The notes below the pieces were generated by a model. It ran no database searches. It worked only from the letters and a program-made list of their open reading frames with translations, and was not told the DNA's origin. Shown one piece after another: positions 38,800 through 48,238 of a DNA stretch of 64,000 bases. Both the position numbers and the translations under genes were made by a program. Numbering within the stretch: the first letter of the stretch is position 1; every line of letters starts with the position of its first letter. The stretch is from Verrucomicrobiota bacterium (GTDB lineage Bacteria; Verrucomicrobiota; Verrucomicrobiia; Opitutales; Seribacteraceae), in NCBI GenBank assembly GCA_028343845.1, contig JAOLZO010000002.1, forward strand, positions 1-64,000. Reading direction: 5' to 3'.

Positions 38800-38815
38800 T
38801 GCAAGAATCAAGCCA
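38800..38815 (-). promoter_or_regulatory. Sigma-54 type -24/-12 promoter of amt copy 1
   Basis: On the minus strand the sequence is TGGCTTGATTCTTGCA, with GG and GC exactly 10 bases apart and a good TTGCA -12 half. It lies 57 bp before the amt start. This fits nitrogen control by RpoN and an NtrC-like activator; neither gene is in the window. Confidence 0.7.
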
Positions 38816-38823
38816 TGAAGCGC

Positions 38824-38842
38824 ATTCATTGAAAAAATGAAT
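38824..38842. promoter_or_regulatory. Inverted repeat near the amt copy 1 promoter
   Basis: ATTCATT and AATGAAT form a perfect 7-bp inverted repeat, starting 9 bp upstream of the -24 element. It could be a binding site, but it is AT-rich and short. Confidence 0.25.
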
Positions 38843-38869
38843 CAAAATAATCCACATCAGCTAGTTGGT

Positions 38870-38886
38870 TGTACGTGTTTTGTACA
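38870..38886. promoter_or_regulatory. Inverted repeat, candidate enhancer for amt copy 1
   Basis: TGTAC-N7-GTACA lies about 55 bp upstream of the sigma-54 -24 element. This is the kind of position at which sigma-54 activators bind. The sequence is not a clear match to the NtrC consensus. Confidence 0.3.
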
Positions 38887-38904
38887 CGGATGAGTAATAA
38901 GTGA

Positions 38905-38934
38905 CAAAAAAGCCCGGTTCGGAAGAACCGGGCT
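38905..38934 (-). terminator. Rho-independent terminator after glnK copy 2
   Basis: AGCCCGGTTC (38911-38920), loop GGAA, then GAACCGGGCT (38925-38934): a perfect 10-bp GC-rich stem. On the minus strand it is followed by a run of six or more T. It ends the amt-PII operon that starts at 40774. Confidence 0.88.
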
Positions 38935-38969
38935 TGGATGTTTTCAGCCTAGTTTGCTTGTTTTTTAAA

Positions 38970-39341
<372 letters not shown>

Positions 39342-39352
39342 TTATTGAGGAA

Positions 39353-40774
39353 TCAAGAACCGTATGCTTCTTGTCCATGCTCGGAGATGTCCAAGCCTCT
39401 TTCTTCCTCTTCTTCGCTGACGCGAACGCCAATAGTACTCTTGATTATGGAAAATACTACGTAAGCGAAGACAAATGCAAACGCGCTGTAGCTAAGAGTT
39501 CCGATCAATTGGGTTCCGACACTATGAGTCTCGTTGAAGATGCCGACCGCCAAGGTTCCCCAAATTCCGCAAACACCGTGAACCGATATCGCTCCTACGG
39601 GGTCGTCAATTTTCATCTTGTCGAAGAATAGAATCGAGTAGACTACGATTGCGCCGGCGACTAGACCGATAATGATCGAGTCTAATATTCCAACGGAATC
39701 GGCTCCAGCGGTAATGCCAACTAGGCCTGCAAGAATTCCGTTGAGGGCCATCGACAGGTCAGGTTTTCTACATGCGAAATAAGAACAAGCCATGGATGCC
39801 AGCGCTCCGGATGCTGCGGCTAATGCGGTGGTTACGCAGACGAAGGCAACCCCACGGGGATCCGCACTGAGAACGGAACCCCCGTTGAATCCAAACCAAC
39901 CGAGAAAAAGCAGGAAGACGCCAATCGTGGCGAGGGGGAAATTACTGGCCGGAATCGGCTTGAGACCGTTGTCAGTGTATTTGCCTTTTCTAGGTCCCAG
40001 GACGAGTACGCATGCAAGAGCTCCAAAACCGCCAAAGGCATGGACGATTGAGGAACCTGCGAAGTCATGAAATCCCATTGCATCAAGCCATCCGGTTCCC
40101 CATTTCCATGAACCCGCGGTTGGATAAGCCAATCCCACGAAAAGGGTGGCGAAGATCATGAATGAGCCAAGTTTGACCCTTTCGGCTACCGCACCGGACA
40201 CGATGGTTGCGCCGGTTGCAGCGAACATTGCCTGGAAGAGAAAGTCCGTCCACCATGTATACCCCGGGTTGTATGCGTCCGTAACCATAGTCACGTCGTT
40301 ATTGTCTACCCCAAACCAGCTACCCATAGCAAAGTAACCGTTCCAGTCGGTTCCCATATCACCAGGATACATTGCATTGAATCCGTAAAATGCGTAAGTC
40401 ATTATACCAATACTGATAATGAATACGTTCTTGAACAGGATGTTGACGGTGTTCTTCTTTTGGCAAAGTCCTGATTCTAGGGTCGCGAATCCAAGGTGCA
40501 TGGTAAATACCAAGAAAGCTGCGATCAAAATCCAAAGGTTGTTAATCGTGAAGATCTCAAACCCGTCGCTTGCTGCGAATTCATCATAATCTTTGTAGGG
40601 AGGAGGCTCTTCTGCCGGGGCCGAATCCTCGGATGCTGTGTCGGAAGCGGGGGGATCCGCTTGTTCTTGTGCGTAGACCGGCATGGCGTTTAAAAAGAAA
40701 AGTGCTGCGGTCAAAAGAAAAAATTTCCAGATCGATGCACCTAAGATGGTTTTATTTGCGAGTTTGTGTGTCAT
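39353..40774 (-). CDS. amt: Ammonium transporter Amt, second copy
   Basis: Protein of 473 aa. A signal-like N-terminus (to about residue 35) is followed by an acidic Pro/Ala/Ser-rich stretch of about 35 aa, then the membrane core. Core motifs are TMHLGFATLESGLCQKKNTVNILFKN, IVHAFGGFGALACVLVLGPR, FLGWFGFNGGSVLSADP and VHGVCGIWGTLAVGIF. It is clearly diverged from the first copy, so the amt-PII duplication is old. It is the first gene of its operon, behind a sigma-54 type promoter. Confidence 0.94.
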   Translation of the reverse strand: MTHKLANKTILGASIWKFFLLTAALFFLNAMPVYAQEQADPPASDTASEDSAPAEEPPPYKDYDEFAASDGFEIFTINNLWILIAAFLVFTMHLGFATLESGLCQKKNTVNILFKNVFIISIGIMTYAFYGFNAMYPGDMGTDWNGYFAMGSWFGVDNNDVTMVTDAYNPGYTWWTDFLFQAMFAATGATIVSGAVAERVKLGSFMIFATLFVGLAYPTAGSWKWGTGWLDAMGFHDFAGSSIVHAFGGFGALACVLVLGPRKGKYTDNGLKPIPASNFPLATIGVFLLFLGWFGFNGGSVLSADPRGVAFVCVTTALAAASGALASMACSYFACRKPDLSMALNGILAGLVGITAGADSVGILDSIIIGLVAGAIVVYSILFFDKMKIDDPVGAISVHGVCGIWGTLAVGIFNETHSVGTQLIGTLSYSAFAFVFAYVVFSIIKSTIGVRVSEEEEERGLDISEHGQEAYGS

Positions 40775-40797
40775 GGTGTTAGTGTTTGGTTTGCAAT

Positions 40798-40817
40798 CAC
40801 TTGCCTGTTCCCAAGTG
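40798..40817. promoter_or_regulatory. Inverted repeat in the leader of amt copy 2
   Basis: CACTTG-N8-CAAGTG is a perfect 6-bp inverted repeat that would lie in the 5' leader, between the sigma-54 promoter and the start codon. Confidence 0.3.
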
Positions 40818-40836
40818 TGTGATTTCAGTCACTGTT

Positions 40837-40853
40837 TGCATGACTCGCGCCAA
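40837..40853 (-). promoter_or_regulatory. Sigma-54 type -24/-12 promoter of amt copy 2
   Basis: On the minus strand the sequence is TTGGCGCGAGTCATGCA, with GG and GC exactly 10 bases apart. It matches the -24 consensus well (TGGCxCG) and the -12 half with one change. It lies 63 bp before the amt start, nearly the same distance as for copy 1. Confidence 0.7.
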
Positions 40854-41049
40854 GATTTCTCAAAAATAAAAAAAGTAATAAAATTCGCATCGAAATGAGC
40901 AAAATTTACCTTTTTGTGTAACCCGGGTCATTTAAGACTATGGAGGCGGGTCTGGTCGGTTTGACTGCCGAAATGCCCCAAAAACCATATGGCTCGCGTG
41001 AACCGAGTTCGTGCCCCAGGCTAAGCTTGAGGCTCTAGTCGTAAGAAAA
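40854..41049. other. Intergenic region without recognised gene, between amt copy 2 and aspS
   Basis: About 200 bp lie between the sigma-54 promoter and the aspS stop. The half near amt is AT-rich. The half near aspS (40930-41040) is GC-richer with several short inverted repeats and could hold an aspS terminator or a small RNA. I cannot match it to a known RNA family. Confidence 0.3.
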
Positions 41050-42834
41050 TCAGGCTTCCTCTTCGATCGATTGGATCTTGAGGTCGCGAAGTTGCTTCTC
41101 GGTGGCGCTTCCCGGGCTATCGGTCATCAAATCCTGTCCCTTTTGGGTCTTGGGGAAGGCAATGACGTCCCGAATGCTTTCGCGGCCTGTCAGGATCGCA
41201 ACCAAACGGTCCAACCCAAGAGCAATTCCGCCATGAGGCGGAGCCCCGTAGGTAAAGGCTTCAAGCATGTAGCCAAACCTGCTCTTCACGACGTCTGCAG
41301 GAATCTTCAGGATGTCTTCGAATACTTTCTTTTGCAGATCCGGTTGATGAATCCGAATGCTTCCCCCTCCGAGCTCAACCCCGTTGAGCACGATGTCATA
41401 GTGTTGGCCCCGAACTTTCTTAGGGTCGGTTTCGAGAAGAGGGACGTCCTCTTCGACGGGGGAGGTGAACGGGTGGTGGGATGCGACGTACCGACCTTCT
41501 TCCTCATCGTGCATCATGAGAGGGAAGTCGATTACCCAAAGAAATTTCCACTCCTTCGGATCTCTAAGCGCCTTTCCGCGTTTTTCCAAAAGGGTTGCGG
41601 CTTCCAACCTGGTGCGTCCCAGAATATTGCATGAGCTTTCCCAAGGGCCTGCGGCAAAGAAGACGATATCACCATCCTCGACCTCAAGCTTATTCTTGAG
41701 CGTGTCCTTCTCTTCTTCCGAAAGAAATTTCAGGATGGGGGATTTCCATTCTCCGTTTTCGGATTTGATGAATGCGAGGCCTTTTGCTCCGAGGGACTTG
41801 GCCGTTTCCTCCAAGTGCTTGAGTTCCCCTTGGGTAACGTCGGCAAGTCCTTTGGCGTTGAAAGCCTTGACTGCGCCTCCCGACGATACGGCCCCTGCGA
41901 ATACCTTGAAGTCGGAGTTCCGGAAGTCTTCCGAAAAGTCAACGATCTCAAGGCCAAAGCGCATGTCCGGTTTGTCGCTCCCGAAGCGATTCATGGCTTC
42001 CTCGAATGGCATGCGCAAGAATGGGGTTTGGATCTCCTCACCCAAGGTCTTTTGCCAAACCTCCTTCATCAATCCTTCGATCAAGGCATACATGTCCTCT
42101 CGGTCGATGAAGGACATTTCCAGATCGACTTGGGTGAACTCGGGTTGACGATCGGCCCGCAGGTCTTCATCCCGAAAGCAACGGGCTAGCTGGTAGTATC
42201 TTTCGACGCCCGCAACCATGAGCATTTGCTTGTACTGTTGGGGGGATTGGGGAAGAGCGTAAAATTTTCCCGGGTTTAAACGACTGGGAGCGAGGAATTC
42301 TCTTGCGCCTTCGGGCGTGCTCTTGAAAAGCATGGGCGTCTCGATTTCCAAAAATCCCTGTTGGTCGAAAAAGGTTCTTATCGCCATGGAAGCCTCGTGT
42401 CTGAGCTTGAGAGCCTGTAAGTTTGATTCCCGTCGGAGATCCAGATAGCGATAAGTCAGGCGTAGATCCTCTCCCACCTTGTCCGCCGTTTCGTCTAGGG
42501 GAAAGGGAGGAGTCTTCGAGCGGTTGTGGACGAGGATCGATTGGGCGAAGATCTCGATTTCGCCGGTGTCCAGGTTCGGATTGACCGTGCTTCCCTCTCG
42601 GTTGCGGACTTCTCCGCTCACTTCGATCACACTTTCCGGCTTGAGTTCGGAAAAGAGCTCGGAAAGTTCCTCGTTCTCCGGATCGAGCACGACCTGAGTC
42701 TTCCCTTCGCGGTCCCGCAGGTCCAGAAAGAACACACCTCCGTGGTCGCGCAAAGAGTCGATCCAACCGATTAGGGTTGCGGAGGATCCGGCGTTTTCAT
42801 TTCGGAGTTGATTGCAGTGATGGCTTCGTTTCAT
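41050..42834 (-). CDS. aspS: Aspartyl-tRNA synthetase, bacterial type
   Basis: Protein of 594 aa, the bacterial AspRS length. It has an N-terminal anticodon-binding OB fold, motif 2 RCFRDEDLRADRQPEFTQVDLEMSF (read in part), a GAD insertion around residues 300-420, and the motif 3 region GGIALGLDRLVAIL. It charges tRNA-Asp. Whether it is discriminating or also serves tRNA-Asn cannot be read safely; no gatCAB is in the window. The 132 bp to manC is a divergent promoter region. Confidence 0.95.
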   Translation of the reverse strand: MKRSHHCNQLRNENAGSSATLIGWIDSLRDHGGVFFLDLRDREGKTQVVLDPENEELSELFSELKPESVIEVSGEVRNREGSTVNPNLDTGEIEIFAQSILVHNRSKTPPFPLDETADKVGEDLRLTYRYLDLRRESNLQALKLRHEASMAIRTFFDQQGFLEIETPMLFKSTPEGAREFLAPSRLNPGKFYALPQSPQQYKQMLMVAGVERYYQLARCFRDEDLRADRQPEFTQVDLEMSFIDREDMYALIEGLMKEVWQKTLGEEIQTPFLRMPFEEAMNRFGSDKPDMRFGLEIVDFSEDFRNSDFKVFAGAVSSGGAVKAFNAKGLADVTQGELKHLEETAKSLGAKGLAFIKSENGEWKSPILKFLSEEEKDTLKNKLEVEDGDIVFFAAGPWESSCNILGRTRLEAATLLEKRGKALRDPKEWKFLWVIDFPLMMHDEEEGRYVASHHPFTSPVEEDVPLLETDPKKVRGQHYDIVLNGVELGGGSIRIHQPDLQKKVFEDILKIPADVVKSRFGYMLEAFTYGAPPHGGIALGLDRLVAILTGRESIRDVIAFPKTQKGQDLMTDSPGSATEKQLRDLKIQSIEEEA

Positions 42835-42966
42835 GCCTTGAATAAAAAAGGGAACACCTTACTTGAATGGAATGATGAAGGCAAGCGGTATGAACACGTA
42901 CTTTTTTATCCGAAAATTTTTATACTCGCCATCGCCCTTTCAAGCGACATGGAGTAAGAAATAAAA

Positions 42967-44049
42967 ATGAAGAATCGTTACGTAGTTATAATGGCTGGCG
43001 GAAAAGGAGAGCGTTTTTGGCCTCAAAGCCGACTCAAGCGCCCCAAGCATCTTTTGCCGATCGTGGGGGACGGCCCCATGCTTTCTCAAACCATAGAGCG
43101 CCTGGAAGGCCTCGTGCCTCCGGAGAGGGTTTACGTCATAACCAATGCCGAGCAACGGGATGCGGTATTGGAATGTTGTCCGAGCTTATTGCCAGACAAG
43201 GTCATTGGCGAGCCGGAGGGCAGGGATACGGCGGCGGCGGTTGGCTTGGCGGCTCTTCTCGTTGAAGCACAGGGCGAGGATTCGGCTTTTGCATTGTTGC
43301 CGGCCGATCACGTTATTGATGATCACGAGGGTTTCAGGTCGGTTTTAGAAGCTGCTTTTGAGGCGGCGGAGGAGGACGCGAGCCTCGTTACGATCGGGAT
43401 CAAGCCGGATTTTCCTTCAACTGGATACGGATATCTTTGCCGGGGCGAAGAACTGAATGCCGAGAACGGCCGAGTCCTTTCCCGCGTCGATCGTTTCGTT
43501 GAGAAACCTGATCTTTCCAAGGCGGAAGAATACTTGCAGGCGGGTAATTATTTTTGGAATGCGGGAATGTTTGTCTGGAGACCTTCGGTAATCCTCTCGG
43601 CACTCGGAAAATATGCTCCGGAGTTGTCAGCAGGTTTGGCCGAACTGAAAGAGGGTTGGGAGCTCAGTGGGAGTCTTGCCGAATCAATGTCCAAAGTTTA
43701 TCCGACTCTGGAGAAAATATCGATTGACTTTGCCGTAATGGAAAAAGCGCAAGGGGTCGTAATGCTTGAGTCCGCTTTTGATTGGGACGACGTGGGAGAG
43801 TGGCCTGCCATCGCCAGGCATTACGCCAAGGACGGTAGCGGAAACGTTTTCAAGGGAATGGGCGTGGCGATCGATTCCACGGAAAACCTGACTTTCTCGG
43901 AAGAAGGGCATTGCATTTCTCTGCTTGGGGTCAAGGATTTGATCGTAGTGCAGTCCGCTGACGCGACGATGATCTGTCACAAGGATTGCGCTCAGCAGGT
44001 CAAGGAACTGGCGCAACAGGTCTCTAAGTCGCATCCAGAATTGAGCTGA
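42967..44049 (+). CDS. manC: Mannose-1-phosphate guanylyltransferase
   Basis: Protein of 360 aa without the phosphomannose isomerase domain of bifunctional enzymes. The nucleotide loop reads VIMAGGKGERFWPQSRLKRPKHLL. FALLPADHVIDD, FVEKPD and NYFWNAGMFVWR follow, and IDFAVMEKAQGVVMLESAFDWDDVGEW is the C-terminal hallmark (read in part). It makes GDP-mannose, the donor for mannosyl transfer to glycans or to the solute made by the cluster at 24333-31131. ruvX starts 3 bp after its stop. Confidence 0.92.
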   Translation: MKNRYVVIMAGGKGERFWPQSRLKRPKHLLPIVGDGPMLSQTIERLEGLVPPERVYVITNAEQRDAVLECCPSLLPDKVIGEPEGRDTAAAVGLAALLVEAQGEDSAFALLPADHVIDDHEGFRSVLEAAFEAAEEDASLVTIGIKPDFPSTGYGYLCRGEELNAENGRVLSRVDRFVEKPDLSKAEEYLQAGNYFWNAGMFVWRPSVILSALGKYAPELSAGLAELKEGWELSGSLAESMSKVYPTLEKISIDFAVMEKAQGVVMLESAFDWDDVGEWPAIARHYAKDGSGNVFKGMGVAIDSTENLTFSEEGHCISLLGVKDLIVVQSADATMICHKDCAQQVKELAQQVSKSHPELS

Positions 44050-44052
44050 GGA

Positions 44053-44463
44053 ATGCCCGTCTATCTTGGGATCGATTATGGGACCAAGCGCATTGGGTTG
44101 GCTTGGGCCGATGAGTTGGCGGTCGCTTTCCCGTTGGGGGTGATCGCAGGGGTCGAATCGAAGGGTTGCTGGGAGCAACTGGGCAAGGTTGTCGAAGAGC
44201 GCGGCGTGACGGACTTTGTCGTTGGTTATCCCTTGCACATGGACGGGGAAGTCGGCCTTAGGGCCAAGGAGGTGGACTCCTTCGCCGGAGAGTTGCGGGA
44301 AAGATTCGGACTGCCTGTTTATAAGATTGACGAGAGGTTGACTAGTTTGGCTGCGACAGAAGCCCTTGGCAAAAAGGCAAACCCAAGGGATGGGAAAATT
44401 GATGCCACGGCGGCCAGTCTTATTCTCAAGGATTTTTTGGATGAAGGGAATCTGATCGAATGA
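44053..44463 (+). CDS. ruvX: RuvX/YqgF, RNase H-fold Holliday junction resolvase family
   Basis: Protein of 136 aa. LGIDYGTKRIGLAWAD carries the first catalytic Asp, FVVGYPLHMDGEVG the second acidic region, and IDERLTSLAATE with KIDATAASLIL the third. The family acts as a putative Holliday junction resolvase and in 16S rRNA 5' end maturation. It overlaps truA by 4 bp, so manC-ruvX-truA-comF-accD is a likely transcription unit. Confidence 0.92.
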   Translation: MPVYLGIDYGTKRIGLAWADELAVAFPLGVIAGVESKGCWEQLGKVVEERGVTDFVVGYPLHMDGEVGLRAKEVDSFAGELRERFGLPVYKIDERLTSLAATEALGKKANPRDGKIDATAASLILKDFLDEGNLIE

Positions 44464-45221
44464 CGCAGAGATGGCGATGCATCTGCGCGTATGATGGAAC
44501 TGATTTCGCGGGTTGGCAAAAGCAACCATCGGGAGATGCCGTGCAGGACAAGATTGAACTGGCATTGGGCGAAATCTTTCAGTGCCCGACCCGGACGATC
44601 GGAGCCGGGCGAACGGACGCCGGAGTCCATGCAAAGGCTCAGGTTTTTCACTTCGATGCGCAATGGCGCCATGATGCGGAAGATATGCTCAAGGCCATGA
44701 GGGCTCATTTCCCCGTTGGTATCAGTCCCCGATCCGTTGTTCCTGCCGGAGCCCGGTTCCATGCCCTTCTTTCGGCAAAAGGAAAACGTTACCGTTATAG
44801 GGCCGTAGAGGGCTGGGCAATGCCTGAAGAAGACAGGTTCGTCTTATCCCTAAAGAAAAGAAAGCCCGATTTGGAAAGAATGAAGGAAGCTGCCGAGCAT
44901 CTGGTCGGAACCCATGATTTTTCTTCTTTCTCAGCCTCCCGCGGAATGGAAGAGGACGAGAGTCAGGTTCGGACGGTTTGGAGAATCAAGTTGGCGCGGA
45001 AGGGGGCGATGTTCGAGATTGAGGCAATTGGAAAAGGGTTTCTATACAAGATGGTCAGAAGCATTGCGGGGGCATTGCTGGACGTAGGTTGCGGGAAAAT
45101 CGAACCCGTGCAGCTAAAGGAAATTCTCATGCGCAAAAAAAGAACCGAAGAAATAGTGAGCGCTCCGGCCAAAGGTCTCTGCCTTGAGAAGGTGTATTAC
45201 AGAAGGCCTTCTACAAAGTGA
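44460..45221 (+). CDS. truA: TruA, tRNA pseudouridine(38-40) synthase
   Basis: Protein of 253 aa. CAYDGTDFAGWQKQPSGDAVQ is the N-terminal signature (read in part), and GAGRTDAGVHAKAQ holds the catalytic Asp. HDFSSFSASR and FLYKMVRSIAGALLDVG complete the family pattern. It converts uridines 38-40 in tRNA anticodon stems to pseudouridine. It overlaps ruvX and comF by 4 bp each. Confidence 0.95.
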   Translation: MTQRWRCICAYDGTDFAGWQKQPSGDAVQDKIELALGEIFQCPTRTIGAGRTDAGVHAKAQVFHFDAQWRHDAEDMLKAMRAHFPVGISPRSVVPAGARFHALLSAKGKRYRYRAVEGWAMPEEDRFVLSLKKRKPDLERMKEAAEHLVGTHDFSSFSASRGMEEDESQVRTVWRIKLARKGAMFEIEAIGKGFLYKMVRSIAGALLDVGCGKIEPVQLKEILMRKKRTEEIVSAPAKGLCLEKVYYRRPSTK

Positions 45222-45961
45222 TTCGCTTCAAAGACATGAATGCGCAGGCATGGCTTAATTTGATTTCAGACTTCCTTTTTCCTGGGAATTGTCCGATCTG
45301 CGAGGGACCGCCCTACAGACGAATGGATTCCTATATGTGCTTGGAATGTATGGACGAGTTGCCTTGGATTACCGGGGGTGGTTGCAAGCTTTGCGGAATC
45401 CCGATGTCCGGGATGGAGTTCGGGGGGCTGACTTGTCAAAGTTGCAGGGAGGAAGTTCGATCGTTCCGGGCCGGTCGGTCTCTTTTCCTTCTGGACCGTA
45501 ACGGAAGGAAGCTCGTGCACGAGATCAAGTATCACGGTGTGCGTTGCGTCCTGAAGGATTTGCCTCACTGGTTGGAAAGATGTGGTGGAATACCCGAGTA
45601 CCTTGAGGATGCCTTGTTGATCCCAGTTCCGTTGCACGGGAAAAGGCTTAAGTCGAGAGGTTTTAATCAAAGCCTGTGGATAGCGCGTGCATTGAATGAT
45701 GAAATAGCGGGGACGGAAGTGCTCGAAATATTGATGAGGGAGAGAAATACGCCCTCCCAAACCAAGCTCGATCGGAAGTCAAGAAAGGCAAATGTGAAAA
45801 ATGCCTTTGCCCTTAAGCCTCGAACTTGTTTGGATACGAAAAAACCGATGGTCCTAGTCGATGACGTTTTCACAACCGGAGCAACCCTTGACTCATGTGC
45901 CCAAGTTCTCTCGGGCATGGGGTGTGAGGATGTTCGCGTTCTAGTCTTGGGGCACGGATAA
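45218..45961 (+). CDS. comF: ComF-family phosphoribosyltransferase-like protein
   Basis: Protein of 247 aa. The N-terminal zinc-ribbon cysteines are present (GNCPICEG, MCLECMDEL, GCKLCG and TCQSC). The C-terminal PRTase motif is VLVDDVFTTGATLDSCAQVL. ComF supports uptake of transforming DNA in competent bacteria, but homologues are widespread in organisms not known to be competent. It overlaps truA by 4 bp and lies 12 bp before accD. Confidence 0.9.
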   Translation: MIRFKDMNAQAWLNLISDFLFPGNCPICEGPPYRRMDSYMCLECMDELPWITGGGCKLCGIPMSGMEFGGLTCQSCREEVRSFRAGRSLFLLDRNGRKLVHEIKYHGVRCVLKDLPHWLERCGGIPEYLEDALLIPVPLHGKRLKSRGFNQSLWIARALNDEIAGTEVLEILMRERNTPSQTKLDRKSRKANVKNAFALKPRTCLDTKKPMVLVDDVFTTGATLDSCAQVLSGMGCEDVRVLVLGHG

Positions 45962-45973
45962 TCATTTTCCATC

Positions 45974-46948
45974 ATGGCCTTGTTCAGCAAACCGAAATAT
46001 TCTAAGGTAACCGTAAAGTCTCGCGAGGGAGTTCCCAAGGGGGTTTGGACCAAATGTCCCGAAACAGGGGACATGGTCTTTGCCAAGGAGCTTAAGAACA
46101 ACCTGATGGTTGTTCCGGCCAGCGGATATCATTTCCCTCTCTCCGCCCCGGAGCGAGTCGAATCGCTTCTGGATGAAGATACCTTCGTCGAGTATGACGA
46201 GGAACTGAAGTCAACGGACCCCCTTGATTTCAAGGGCATGGCTTCCTACAAGGACAAGCTGGCGCAAAACGAGGCGAAATCAGGCTTGGCGGATGCAGTT
46301 ATTTCCGGAGTGGGGAAGATGGGCGGCCGCTGGGTCAGCCTTGCGGTTATGGACTTTCGATTTCTCGGCGGTAGTATGGGCTCGGTAGTCGGGGAGAAGA
46401 TTACCCGGGCGATCGAGAGGGGCTTGGAATTTTCAATGCCCGTGATCATCGTTTCCGCTTCCGGTGGCGCCCGTATGTACGAAGGCATTTTGAGTCTCAT
46501 GCAAATGGCAAAGACCAGTGCCGCGTTGGCTCGGCTTGCCGAGGCTGGAATCCCGTATTTCTCCGTTCTGACCAACCCCACTATGGCAGGGGTTATGGCT
46601 AGCTATGCATCTCTAGGAGACGTGATCATTGCGGAGCCCAAGGCGCTGATCGGGTTTGCAGGACGTCGAGTGATCAAGGAAACTACACACGCCGATCTGC
46701 CTGAAGGTTTTCAAACATCCGAGTTTTTGCTCGAGCATGGATTGATTGACCAGATCGTCGGCCGTCACGAAATGCGTGATCGGTTGATCACTCTAATCAA
46801 TCAATTGGGGCACGCCCTCAAGAGCAATGACCCGGGTGCGCCCCAAAAGAGTTCGAGGACCAGGCGGAAGCCGAAGGCCAAGGTGGCAAAGCCAACTTCG
46901 AGCAAAGCGCGTAAGAAACCTCCATCCTCCTCTAAACCGACTAGCTAG
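45974..46948 (+). CDS. accD: AccD, acetyl-CoA carboxylase carboxyltransferase beta subunit, zinc ribbon lost
   Basis: Protein of 324 aa. The carboxyltransferase core is clear: [42 protein letters not shown], and [20 protein letters not shown]. At the N-terminus, where AccD normally has a four-Cys zinc ribbon, this protein reads [16 protein letters not shown] and VVPASGYHF: only one of four Cys remains. The C-terminal 40 residues are a Lys/Ser/Pro-rich basic tail. AccA is not in the window. Function in malonyl-CoA synthesis is secure; the missing zinc site is odd and may be a lineage trait. Confidence 0.92.
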   Translation: MALFSKPKYSKVTVKSREGVPKGVWTKCPETGDMVFAKELKNNLMVVPASGYHFPLSAPERVESLLDEDTFVEYDEELKSTDPLDFKGMASYKDKLAQNEAKSGLADAVISGVGKMGGRWVSLAVMDFRFLGGSMGSVVGEKITRAIERGLEFSMPVIIVSASGGARMYEGILSLMQMAKTSAALARLAEAGIPYFSVLTNPTMAGVMASYASLGDVIIAEPKALIGFAGRRVIKETTHADLPEGFQTSEFLLEHGLIDQIVGRHEMRDRLITLINQLGHALKSNDPGAPQKSSRTRRKPKAKVAKPTSSKARKKPPSSSKPTS

Positions 46949-46981
46949 GCTCGATTCCCGGTAGCCGTCGGATCAGTTTTC

Positions 46982-48238
46982 GTGAAGGATACCTTGGACT
47001 ACTTGTATGCCTTGCGAAACCGAGGGTCCGACTTCGGTTTGGATAGAATGATCGCGTTCGCTTCGCTCCTCGGCAATCCTCACTTCTCATTCCCCGTAAT
47101 CCATGTTGCGGGGACGAACGGAAAAGGATCCGTCTGCTCGATGCTCGATGCGGTTTACCGCGCAAATGGATATTCAGTCGGCCTTTTTTCTTCTCCGCAT
47201 CTTATCGATCTGGGCGAAAGGATTCGAGTGAACGGAGTAAACCTTTCCATGCTTGAGCTTGCTGCTTTTGTCGAGGAATTGAGACCCGTGGCCGAGAAAA
47301 TGGAGTCCGAGCAAAGCGGTTTTCACCCGACCTTCTTCGAGTTCATGACAGCGATGGCTTTCTTGACCTTTGAACGAGCCAAAGTAGATTTGGCTATCTT
47401 CGAGACTGGGTTGGGGGGGCGTTTGGATTCCACGAACATAGTGAATCCCGAACTTTCCATGATCACGACGATTTCCAAAGATCATTGTTCGATTTTGGGG
47501 AATGAAATCGAAAGCATTGCCGAAGAAAAAGCGGGTATTGTAAAAAAAGGAAAACCAGTCCTAACAGGCTGGTTGGAGCCAGAGGCTAATGGAGTAGTAC
47601 AGGGGGTCGCTCAACAGAGGGGTGCCCGATTTGAAACACTCGCTCAAACCAATCCACTCTCGTCCAATCTCCCCAAAACAAACCTGTTCGGAGATTATCA
47701 ACGACGAAACGCAGCTTTGGCAAAACGCGGGGCTGAGATTCTTTTTGGCAAATTTCCTATTGATGAAGAAAAGGTGAAAAGGGGGCTCGGGCAGGTCCGT
47801 TTGGAAGGTCGTTGGCAAATCCTTTCCGGCAAGCCAATGATTATTTTGGACGCTTGCCATAATGAGGAAGGTGCGAAGGCCTTGAGGGGCAACCTTCTCC
47901 AGCTCGGTAAACCTGTTGAGGTTTGGTTTGGATCTCTCGGGGAGGACCGGGCAAGGGAGTTAATCAGAGCGGTTTTGCCATATGCTTGCGCCTTTAGATT
48001 GTTTCAACCCAATCAGCCTCGCTCCTGTTCGGTCCGAACCCTCGAAGGAATGATTCCCGATCATTTCGACGGAGCAATTTATCTGGGGGAAATTGATTCC
48101 CTCGAAAAATATTTGGAAGAAGCTCAGCAAGATCGAATCATTCTGATGACAGGTTCGATATATTTACTCGGAGAAATTCTTTCCCGTGTTAAAAAGCTCG
48201 GCAAAAGCAAAGGTGCCGAGCTTCAGGACTTGGTGTAA
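46982..48238 (+). CDS. folC: FolC, dihydrofolate/folylpolyglutamate synthase
   Basis: Protein of 418 aa with the Mur-ligase-like ATP loop HVAGTNGKGSVCSMLDAV, FSSPHLIDLGERIRVNG and FETGLGGRLDSTN, all FolC signatures. The C-terminal domain has IILDACHNEEGAKAL. It adds glutamate to dihydropteroate or folates. The start is a GTG at 46982, 34 bp after accD; accD-folC neighbourhood is common in bacteria. Confidence 0.93.
   Translation: MKDTLDYLYALRNRGSDFGLDRMIAFASLLGNPHFSFPVIHVAGTNGKGSVCSMLDAVYRANGYSVGLFSSPHLIDLGERIRVNGVNLSMLELAAFVEELRPVAEKMESEQSGFHPTFFEFMTAMAFLTFERAKVDLAIFETGLGGRLDSTNIVNPELSMITTISKDHCSILGNEIESIAEEKAGIVKKGKPVLTGWLEPEANGVVQGVAQQRGARFETLAQTNPLSSNLPKTNLFGDYQRRNAALAKRGAEILFGKFPIDEEKVKRGLGQVRLEGRWQILSGKPMIILDACHNEEGAKALRGNLLQLGKPVEVWFGSLGEDRARELIRAVLPYACAFRLFQPNQPRSCSVRTLEGMIPDHFDGAIYLGEIDSLEKYLEEAQQDRIILMTGSIYLLGEILSRVKKLGKSKGAELQDLV

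Noticed and set aside
41465-42148. Plus-strand frame of 227 codons
   Set aside because: It is antisense to aspS and has Ser-rich low-complexity composition.
43684-44634. Minus-strand frame of 316 codons
   Set aside because: It lies antisense to manC, ruvX and truA, all of which carry clear family motifs.
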